Assembly (NCBI GenBank): GCA_021292105.1
Contig: CM037871.1
Coordinates: 16,127,960-16,191,959 of the forward strand
Source of the DNA: Anadara kagoshimensis
Lineage: Eukaryota; Mollusca; Bivalvia; Arcoida; Arcidae
Reading direction: 5' to 3'
DNA: 64,000 bases
Of the stretch, positions 27,801-39,800 are shown in pieces (the stretch's first letter is position 1; every line of letters starts with the position of its first letter). The position numbers were made by a program, and so were the translations under genes. The notes under the pieces are model-generated. The model had not been told where the DNA came from. It saw only the letters and a list, made by a program, of their open reading frames with translations, and ran no database searches.

Positions 27801-30800
27801 GGACATGATCCTGAAGAAAAAACATTGTACATTTACAAATAAAACTGCAACACAGCATATAAATGCTGACTGTGTGGATCGATGTCGAAATATCAAAATC
27901 GTTAAACTTCACCTTTGGTAAGTGACACAAATCCTATTGTATAGCTCTTAAACCTTACTTTGTCAACATTATATTTAAATTGTATATTAGTGTAGTAAGC
28001 ACTTCTTCAATAAACTTTTCATCATTATACTAGTTCAAGAAACACTACACTTACACCGTTCACACCCAACAATTTAATTTTAATATCGAAACAATGTCTT
28101 CATTATCACGTACATTTACTTTTTGCATAGTTTTGTTGTTAGCGGGACTTTTGATCATGCATCCAAAGTTGGATATTTGCGGAAGCTTATTCTATTTTTC
28201 TGACTGATTACTCTGAAAAACTACTTTTGGATAAAAAATGCATGGAAGACAATTATAATCATCATACCACATGTTAACGTGGCATAGAGTGGATCTTGAC
28301 CTTTTTTTATTCACAGTCAATATCATTTTCATAATAAAACATAAAAAATTCTTTCTATTTTTCCAACTGCTGAACAAAAAGTGATTACTCTGAAAAACTA
28401 ATTTTGGGTTAAAAAATTGCAAGGAAAAAATAATAAAAAACTTACCACATGTTAAAGTGGCATAAAGTGGATATTGACCTTTGTCACAGTCAATATCACT
28501 GTCATAATAAACCATCGAGTTCCTGTCGATATTGGCGCCGATGACGTCAAATGCACCATGTTTTGTTTCTATTTCTATCAGATTTCCCAGCTGTTTCAGC
28601 TTTGAATCAATCTCGACATATGTTTCAAAACTTGATTTCCCATTTGAGTGCCAATCAGAAGTTATGGAAAAAGAAAGTTTTATCTTTTTAACATTTGAAT
28701 TCCTTCTAAGTCTGTATTCTCTTCTGCGTCTTCTAGACGTTGATCCACATGTGACTTCCACATTATCAACGTTACATTGTTCTGTATTCGGACAGACTCC
28801 TTGCCACCCAGGCAATTTTTGAAGTTCGTTCATTTTTTGGATGAAGTTTTGTTTTATCTGAGATTGTGTAGTTAAATTATTGCAAGAACCGGAATAATAA
28901 AATATTTCAGCAGGAAGTCTGGAACGTGACGGATTTCTTTTACCTGTGAACATAGCAAATTGTATATGAATGTTTCGTAAACAAATTTCATTTCTTCACA
29001 AACAAATTATTATAACAGTGTTTACAAGTCATGCAATCCTGATTAAATTATATGATTTATCTTTTTTCACATGGCCTTTTGAATACTAAGTACTCAGCAG
29101 ACAAGCTTTCATTTTGATCTCAAATCCTTCTAAAACAATTTTGCAGCAACGGTGAATCAAAAGCATATGTTATTTATTAAACGTCGTTGTCATATTTTTA
29201 CAACAAAACGCCAATAGTAGTAGGTTCATTACTTGATCCCAAAAGTAGAGGCATTAAAAGTTAAGCAATTGAAAATACACGAGACTTTCACATGTTTTAT
29301 ATACATATATTTTTAATCTATATGAATACATTTTACAAAAATACACTATGTTATTGACTTATTGCAATGTGATTGTTTTTCAATGTTTGATATAAAAGAC
29401 AACATATTGAAAATATTCTAGAGTTTATAATTTTACTTGTACATCCAGGAACATCACTGGTAGGAGACCATTTACCACTGCTTGTGGAACAAGTAAAAAG
29501 TCCCGAAAATGATCCAATTAGTCCATGGGCTCCAACTAGTGGTAAGTCGAATTTGTCGTTGCATTGCATCATGCACTGTTTTCCGAACATCCATCTGTCG
29601 CATGATAACGCTCCATTTTTTGGCGGGGTCAGTGGTGGACATGGGTTTTCTTTTAATTAAAAAAAGCGTAAAGCTTTTCTTAAATATTAACATTATATAT
29701 TAATAATTTTGTACTTTGCAAAAGCAATTACAATAAAGACAACAAAATACGAAAATGATAGTATCAGCCAATACAAGAATAGATTACAATGAAAAATATT
29801 GAAAAAAATATCATAATATTTCCCGACTTTGGACAAATAATCAGCAGTACTTTGATATGAAAACAATTGTTTTTATCTTTTCCGCTTATGGACAATTTAT
29901 AACTTCAAAATATACAAAAATTGGCAGGACGATGTACATCTGAAATGTCTGTTCTGTTACACATAGTAATGCTAGGAGTTTGAGATCTGATCATCCTGAT
30001 TTTTCGTTTTTGTTTTCTTAACATATAAGAGTATTTTGAAACGTTTTCATATTCCAGGTATCTTGTAAATTTGATTAACAGCTCTGATGCACTAAACGGT
30101 ATTTACATGCTGTTTTGAAACCTATTAAGAAGGAAGCAAAGTATATAAAATGTAGCCACTAACTCAAATCTCAATGCTATCCCAATAGTTTTTATGGTTC
30201 ATTTTGATGGACGGCTTGAATAATAGCAGGAAGGAATATTTTGAAACAGACAACAGCAACATTGTTTAAGTACAGTTGCATATAAATTGTCCCCTTTAAC
30301 TAGAGCGAATTTTATCTTTTTTTCCTTTGAAAATATCCTGTTTAACAATCAACCAGAGAACATTGGACGAAAGTAACACTTACATCGCGGATGTATCATT
30401 TATTTTCTAATTACGGTAATCAAACATGGTATCAGAGACAATTTAAACAGAAAATGAAATCGTTTTAAAAAGCCAAACTGACACTGCTGAGTTTCATAAG
30501 GACACGCGATCTCATGCATTCGACTACGGTTTAAGGTCCAATCTTAAATACAATGACCGTGTATTCAGAACAACTTTTTCTACACAACTTAAAATAATTT
30601 GTAACTTACGTTTACAGTAAGGTTTATCATCATCGCCCCAGTACCAAACTCCTTCTACTTTGTCATCTGTGTTATTCATTACGCACGTTATCGAAGTGTT
30701 TCCAATTAAAGGGTAACTTCCCTTGCAAGACAATTGACATGTTGAACCATATCCACTGCCGCTGGGACATTGAATGCTTAAGTACTCATCATTGAAAACT

Positions 30801-33800
30801 GGCCATGGCGATCCACATGTAACCTCTAAATGATGAAATATAAAGAACTAGATTAATATTTTGTACGCCTCAATCAACCTGTGGCATAATTGAACCCGGG
30901 ATTGCCTACAAAACCATCGACGTTTGTCAAGCAAACTTCGAGTTGAGAAAAGCCAACTAAGGCCCCAATGATATAAATGGTTATCAGAGCACTAAACAAC
31001 TTTACTCAAAGACTAAACTCCTGTTTGACAGGAGGAAATGTTCATCTTATCAGTCAGTATAAAACTCATTACAAATACTTAACTATATTCCATGGTAAGC
31101 AGCTAGAATCCATTAATGTTGCAAAGTTAAGACTTACTAGAAACAAAAACACTGCCTTACCTACAATAGCGCTAAAACACAGAGAACAAAATTAAACTTT
31201 TTGAAAACAGAATTTATCAGTAAACTTACGTTCGACATAAAGAAAAAAGATACATTCTGGTGATGTATTTCCGTTTGAATCTGTCGCCTTGTAACGAATT
31301 TCATGAAATCCTTTTCCCACTACAGATCCCAATGTCACACCTTGTGTTTGTAACACAGTGACGGTTTTACCGTCATTATCCTTAGCTGTAGGTATTGTCC
31401 AATTTGCGATGGCGGTAGTTTTTCCAGGTTCAGTGTATATGATGATAGATTCTGGGCAATTTTCAAATAATGGGGGCTGGTTATCTACAATATTAAAAAG
31501 ACATCGATATACACGTACGTCAAAACTTTCTTTGCCTCGTCTTTTCATCTGATCTGCAACTTCCACACATAATTAAAATTGTTTCGATCGCTACAATGGC
31601 CATTATCATTACACCTTACATGTTACCTTACTCAGCCTTCATTTTTATCAGTTATCCCTAGTTTTTGGTTATTTAGGGGAATCTTTATAATATATTTTAA
31701 CAAAAAATAATGCGCCACTTGACGAGATTATTTTCACGTCTATTATTATATTGACGGAAAGCAATAAGGTATCTGAATAGATTTAAACTTCTACATTGAT
31801 TGGATGCTACAGTTTCACAGAACGTTTTTACTGGCAGAAATACACTGCCAACTTGGCCTATTTATCAAGCGCAATAGAAATAAAAAAATAAGTTGACCAT
31901 GAGATATTCTATTCCGAAATTGACGCCTACAACTGTAAAATTAAAATAAATTTACTAAAACATATTTTGCGACATTTTTCATTAACCATGTTTACATTTT
32001 TCTTGATATCTGTATTAACTCTGAAAAATCTTATGCGGTATTGAATTCTAATAACACGAATTTGATGCAATGCTACCGACAGTATATAAGTATCCAAAGA
32101 AGTTTGTACCTATGCAACTTGATAATGTACCACTCCATTGCTTATTTCCCTGGCATGTTATCATTGATGGCTCTGACAAAGAATACCCTTCAATGCATTT
32201 TGTTGTACATGTAGACCGATACTCAAACTGTTGGCTGCAAACATAGCTCCCATGCTGTGGATGAAGTTGTGGGTCATTTCCACATTGAATACCTGGAAAA
32301 TTTATTGTACAGTCAGCACTCTAAGTAACTTTTGTGTTACGTCCCCTAATTCAAGTTATGTACATACGCCAGACACGCCGGTTGTAGGTTGGAGAGCCAA
32401 TGCACAAGACAACGTATTGCAATGTAGACACAACAGAAAATGATTAATTCCTTTAGAATATGAACAAATTTGCACTAATTTAATTATAATAAAGTTTAAT
32501 AAATTCTACCTGATCGTTTTTGTCATATTTACCGGTAGATGAAATTTTAAATAGTGAGAAGGTGGGCTTTTTTATATGTATAACTCTTTTAATTTATATT
32601 TAATATTTTACAATAATGTTAAGTTACACAATTTTATCAATTATTCAAATTAATTGTTGACCCTGGGATTTAACAAGTCCAGGCTAATTAGGGCTGTCAT
32701 CAAAATTGTGAGTGAAAGGAGCACGGAACTATGAGATATCAAAAATATTCAGGACAATCCTGGAAACAATATTGTGATTCAATCATGAAACATATTGAGG
32801 GTCTTGCTAAGCCTAGTTGTGGTCCTGTATATTGTTTCTTATTGTGATAAAACCTTCGCTGTTATTCAACAGATAATGTTTTAAAAGGCAATACAATGTA
32901 GTTGTCTTTCTCACAACTGCATAGATGCTATATTTTTGACAGTATTGCAAATCAGCAGTTATCTTGTCAAAATTGCACCATAAATGACACCACATAATTC
33001 CATTTGCAATATGTTGCATAATAATAATAATAAAATTAAATATTTGTAATCGCAATATATTTGCTTCAATAAATTAAAGTATTTGACATAGACTAAACTT
33101 TGCAACTTCATAGAGACATTGCTCTACGCACTGACGCGATGACGTCAGATGTTCAATGCTCTCGTTGATCATGAGTGACAGGAACTTCTTATTTTAATGG
33201 GAAGGTGCATAACAACGCATTTTAAAATTGCTGTCAAATTAACAAGGAAAATGTGAGACGGCAATAAAATTGATTTTTTAAAATATTGCAAATATAACAA
33301 AGAAGGTAATTTTCCAATGTCTTTATGAACTTGCAAAGTAAAATGGGCTGTCTCAAATTTTTGAACACAGAAGGCTTTGCCTTTCATGCTATTTAAGACA
33401 GTCCATTATACTTTGCAAGTTCATAAAGATATTGGAAAATCACATTATTTCTTAATAATAATAATAATTTTGAAAATAATAATAATTATAATAATATATA
33501 ATAATAATAATAATTGTGATGATGTAGCGTTATGAAAAGTTTTAATTTGTTACTTACTTCTGCATGATGGAGGCTGGCGATCAAACGTTTTGTTCTGATT
33601 GCATGTTAATGTGTTATAGTTTTCGGTAAGTTCATATCCATCAAAACAATTATATTGACACTTTGAACCAGCAACAATTTCCCCGCCACATTGTACATAA
33701 CCATTGGTTACCATGTCTGGTTGTGAACAGGTTATCACTGGAACATTCAATTGAATTTTTTATTTAATGATTTAGGAATGACAAGTTTTTTGTACAGGTA

Positions 33801-36800
33801 CTAGTTGTTTGAGAACTAACTACCGACTTAGTTAATTGATTGATTGATTGATTGATTGATTTGATAGGATTTACGTTTCAGTCAATTATATTTCATTTGT
33901 ATCGAGACCACACCAGTTAAAGTTGAAGTTGCAGAATTGTTTACCTTTCAGTGCGAACAATGCAATGTGAACGGAAGTTCTTCAACATGCCACGAGTCTA
34001 AGTTTTGTAGGGTTCCTTCCAAAGGACACTGCCTTTCAATTTTCTATAACAGAGTACTTAGTGAAATAACATTAACTACCTAGTTTCAAGTTTGGGATCC
34101 ACGACTTCTCATCTACACTACATACACGATAACAATTGATCATTATATTTATTTGACATCTTGACTTCCATATGCTGTCTGTTTTCATATCGTCTTTTGT
34201 TCGGTTGTTTCCCCGGTTTTTTGTTTCAATTACGTTATGTATTTTAACCAAGAGAATTTTGTTCTGCTACATTTGATTAATTTTAGATATAGAAGTATAA
34301 TATATTATATAATCTATATGACTAAACGCATATATAAAAAATATTTCAACTTCTCAAATTCTATTGTATAGGATTCTCTTCAAGATTATTGTTTATGTAC
34401 CAAAATATTAATAATTCACACTGATATTACATCGAGAAAAGCATACACGTTAGTCGGGAGATATAATACCTATAAAAACAAAAACAAGTATACTGATCCA
34501 TGTCCAAATCAAGATCGAGAACCAAAGTAAAAGTTTTAAAACTGACAAATTCTGTTAAACGCGTGAACTTCCACCAGAGTAGAGAGGCCTGGTGCTCCAG
34601 AAGGGTAAGTACCTCTTGTTTAGCTAGCTAGCTACACCTGTCACATGTAATAAAAAAAATCAGTGAAAGGAACACGGAGCTATGGAAATATTTATCGAGA
34701 TGTATCAATGCATAGGCTAAACGGAAATAAAAATGTGTCTTACATATGTTATCAAAAACAAACATAAGTTATGTCGAAATCACAGTCTCAAAGCAAAATA
34801 AAAAGTTTGAAACTGACGCTTTAGTTTAAACACGTAAACTTTCACCAGGGAAGTCTGGTGGGTGTTTCCAAAAAGTAAGCACTTCCTGTTATCTACCTAC
34901 ATCTGCTATGTGTGATAAACTTTAAGTGAAAGGAACATGGAAATATTGGATGTCAAATATATTCAGGAATATTTGTACTCAGAGACATACGCGTATCAAC
35001 AATACTGTGATGTTTAACATATATTTACCCACCCTTTACTTCAAATGATTTAGTGCAAAACCCTTTCAGCCCTTCGCTGTCAGTCGCTGAATATGTAACT
35101 GTATGTCTTCCTCTGTGAAACACGGATCCTGGATTCTGTTCAGATTCAAGAGTAACACTAGAAAATGAAATTCGAGATTTTTTTATAAATAAGCTTCTAA
35201 TCGAACACAAAACACTCATAAATACGAACTTATCTGACGAGACTGAAAGCGCACACTTGAAAGTGAAACACGAGTTATTACATAAATAATTTTTCAATCT
35301 AACACAATACACAAATACATGCATACTTTTTAGCAACATGATTGAAAAAAACCAAAATATATAAAGCCAAATTTCGGAAATGAAATACTTTGCATAAAGT
35401 AAAATACTTTTGTTTTTGAGAATACTTTTCATATTTAAGGATGTTTTAACAGTATAATAATCATAGTTACTGGATTTTTAGTGGATGTAAGTGCCAAGTC
35501 AAACTGAGAATTTTATTACTATTGTTGGTATGTGTTTATCTTCGCTAAAAAAATTCCATGTTTTATCATAAAGGTGTATTTTATCGAGCGATAGGTTATG
35601 TCGTTGACAAATACATATGCTGCAAATATCTCTCCCACGGTAACCGACAAATATTTGCATGAACGATTATACTTTCCAAATTTATTTTATTCCCAATATC
35701 GTTTTTACACATGCCAGGTGTAGCTAGCTAAACAGCAGGTGTTTCCCTTCCGAACATCTGCCTCACTTTCGTAGTGGTAGTAATTTGCCAGTTTCAAAGT
35801 TTAAATCAAAAACTAACATACTAATCCATATCCGAATCACAATCTAGAAGCAAAATAAAAACTTTGGAACTGACAAGTTAGGTTATACACGTGAACTTCC
35901 ACCAGGGAAGTGAGGCCAGGTGCTCCGGAAGGGTAAGCATCTCCTGTTTAGCTAGCTACACCCGCCACGTGTGTAATCAAAATTGTGTTAAAAGAACATG
36001 GAACTATGAGACGTCAAATACATCCAGGGCAATCCTGGGAATAGAGACATCAATTTGTCAACAATACTGTGATGACGTCCATAAAACTTTTTGAGGGCTT
36101 GTGATTTGGACAACTATCGGTTTTTAATCATTATTTAGTATAAACTTTAAATACCAAGTATTTGAAGAGATGAAACCAATTTATATTTGTTCTTTTGAAA
36201 GCGATTTATGTGGCTGATATCAAATCGTAATCTTGGCATTGTTTTATCATGATTTTTGTAACATTTGAATGCCTGGCTTTAAAGGTCTATATACGAGTGA
36301 TTAATTAATTAATAGTCCCTTAGTGAACGGTATAAATTCTGGTTGTAGTAAAATGCTTATGCATGTATGCATCAAATTTAATATATCATAGTCTTCAAAT
36401 AAACCAGCTGCATCATCTTAAAAATTAAAACCTTTCTGCTACTTCTAATACGATTAAATTAAAATAAAATAGTGAGTAAAGTAGTATGATGGAGCTGCTT
36501 TATTTTATGTATTGAACATTGAATTCTGTTTATTCATATCTGAAAAATATATTACTAATTTTTTCACTATTTTTTAATTTTGTAGCAAACAGTATGTTGA
36601 TGTTTGGTCGGTTAAACAATTATATCCAATTATCATAATTGTATAGCTATTTTACAGCTTATTATTGTTTATTTATGGAATTTAAGATTTACCCGTGGTA
36701 TATCTTCGAATAATTATATTAGTTGATAATTTCAATTCTAACATGACTTGGATACAAAGGATTAAGATAAACATTGCGAACTCTTTCTTCGGAACTACAA

Positions 36801-39800
36801 TTTTTTTTATTATACCTCATTAGAAAAATACGATGCAATCTGTAATTTGATTGGATCGTTGGGTCATGTGACCAGCGTGGAGAAAACATCGTGTATCCCT
36901 CTGAAAACATCATATCCCACCTCTTCGGAACACACCGTGACGTCACAATGATATGACGTCATCGATGGAGAATCGATCTTGACGTTCTAGCGTTTGCCTC
37001 CGATGATTTCCGATAGGAGAAGGACTGATGTTTTCAGACGTCTTTTTTAATAATTTCTTTCTTTCTGTCTTTCTTATTGCCATGGTTATCTTTCGGTATA
37101 ATAAACAATTTATTGCCTGTGTGTGAGGGAGATATGAACATTTGTTCACCCTTAACAAGTCACATTTCCCTCGGGAAATATGACTTGTTGCGGGTGAACA
37201 AATGTTTATATCTCCCTCACACAAAGGCAATAAATGTATAATCTACACCCGTATTTGCAAAAAAGGTCCATTGAAACAATTCGGCTGTTAAGATTAACTC
37301 CATTGAAATAATAATTTTAAGAACGGAAGTTACGTCACAACCATTGTTCGCGAAACATAGCATCACGTCATAAGATAAGCAAGGTAGTACGTCATTAAAA
37401 TGGAACTGCGATGGGTATATCGTTTTTATACCACAGCTGGCTCTCTTCCTGTTTCATATGAAGGAAAACACAGGTCATGTTAGAATATTGGTTTAACTTA
37501 CTTAAGTTCTCCATCCTCTAGATCCGAAGCAATAGCTGTATACCATGTAACGACAGCTGATGTACCATTGGAAGCAGTCACGTCATTGATATCAGGACAG
37601 GTGACGATTGGTGGTGTGTTTGATGGTGGAGGCGCATAATCTGTATTGTAAATTATAATTTTGAATAGACATTTATGTTAATTTCATTTTGAACCGACAT
37701 AAGTAGACTTTTGAAGCAACAGGAACAATAATCAATCTGTTTAAGAAAATCAACAGATAAAAATATTTTCTACGTGATTGAAAAAAATACAATTAAAGTG
37801 CAATACGTTATTCTTTTTATTGATATTATACTGGCATTAGGTCACCGGTGAATATAACAATCTTTGCAAATGAAATAAGTCAACAATAAAAATAAAAATA
37901 ACACACACACAAATGCCAAGGCTAATTGTTAAGAAGCATTTTAGTTACCTCCCTCATTTCCTTGGTCGCATACATATGCACAGACCGTTCCAGCAATAGC
38001 CGTCCCTGCAGAAATAATTCCAATAACAGCACCAATGATAAGTCCGGCGAATCGTTTCTGACGATGTTGACTGACTTCTTGATAATAAATTTAAAAGTAG
38101 ATATTTAATTGATTAAGCATTGTTCTAAGAGTTGTTTTATATCAGTTTTGTTACAGTAGGTTCTATCACGTGATACAAAGCACTAGCGTATCTTGACCAG
38201 CGGGCAATACACAACCTGTCTTTGAACCGAGTGGGCATTACTCAAAGTGTAACGTCCCTGAACAAAACACAAAGTGTTCATGAATCTTAATAGCATGGTA
38301 TGGATATATTGTCTCGGGTAAAAAATAGAAACTGTACCTACAATAGTCGAGGGCCGGAATATGTATCGTCGTTTTGAGAGACCATCGCCTCGCTGTCAAT
38401 ATCCTGGCCTTTGCCTAGTCCATAAATTTTGATAGCGCCCTGTTGTTAAGTAACTACTGCATAAATATTGTACATAAGCAATTTTAAAGTACGTCTATTT
38501 AAAAAAAGTATCAAAAATTGTAAATACAAGGATTATAGTTTGTCGGTGACTCGAATTGAAGTATGTTTAAATGATGTGGTAATGGTATTAAAACTAGGAA
38601 TAAAAATCATATTGGATTCGAACTTAGTAATTAGACGCTGTGGTCCGTAAGCAGAAATTTCGAATACTAGGTTATAGGACTTTTCCTTTTTATTAATGGA
38701 GGATCCTATACTCATCACTATTACACACTGATAGTAAATAAATAGAATACAGCCATATACTCAGAGAGCATATACTTTTATACCTAATATTAGACATTTC
38801 TAACCTTTGGTCGGAGTAGGACTCGGAGATAGAGTTGTACTTCAAAGGGGGTCATATCAAAATTCTTTTTGTCTTAAGAACATTGCACGCCTATAGTTCT
38901 ACGCACTTTCTTTACAAAACGTCAGATGTCATAATTACACTTTCTTATCAGATTTTCTAGAGTGAAAAATAACATTTTATCAGTGTCTGATTACAATAGA
39001 AATGTGCTAAATCAATCATATTGTGTGTCTTACATTTGTTCTATAGTATCTATAGTATAGGGTTATTGAACTGATATTGTGAAATGTTGTCCCGAGTTGA
39101 CTCAATATTTGCACGAGCTTGCGAGTGCAAATTTCGAGTCAACGAGGGACAATATTTCACAATATTACTTCCGTCAAGTATTTCATCTACAATACCATTT
39201 TGTTGTAAATGGACATAAGAACTAGTGCAATATGACAACAACAAAGCGATGACGTCGACAACAATCATATGACGTCATAAACGACAGCGTCATGTGACAA
39301 AGCGTGCAGTATGAAAAAAAATGATTCGGGAAATATCGGACTGGAACAAAGTTAGCGTGCAAATATCGGTATATATTGCACGCTAACACCTCTGGATTTA
39401 TCGTTTGATTTCTATGCGAGGCACAAATTGCTATATAATAATACATATTATTGTTACGAATTATTTGTGGATCTGATAATTCATTCAAAATCGATGTCTT
39501 CAGCTGAAACCTTTTGAGTTAAAATTATTTATTGTGACATTTGTATAATTTAGATAAACCCAATGAAATTGCAAAATACAAAAGTAATAATAATATTATT
39601 ATGTCAGTTGCCCCACACGCTTTTCCATTAATTATCTGATGGTCGTTGCACATTCTTCGCCTAAGTGTCCCACATTATATTGCGCATAACGTTAATTTCA
39701 TTTGCAATTGCCGCAATATTAACCTTGAACAATATAGAAAGAAAAGAAAAGCAGAGTTACGTGTGAATCCACAGAAGAAATGATAACACTTATTTCCCAA

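Noticed and set aside
28192-28953. Single 253-codon frame over exon 11 and its intron
   Set aside because: It reads past a good GTAAGT donor into AT-rich sequence; the domain and phase agree with ending at 28446.
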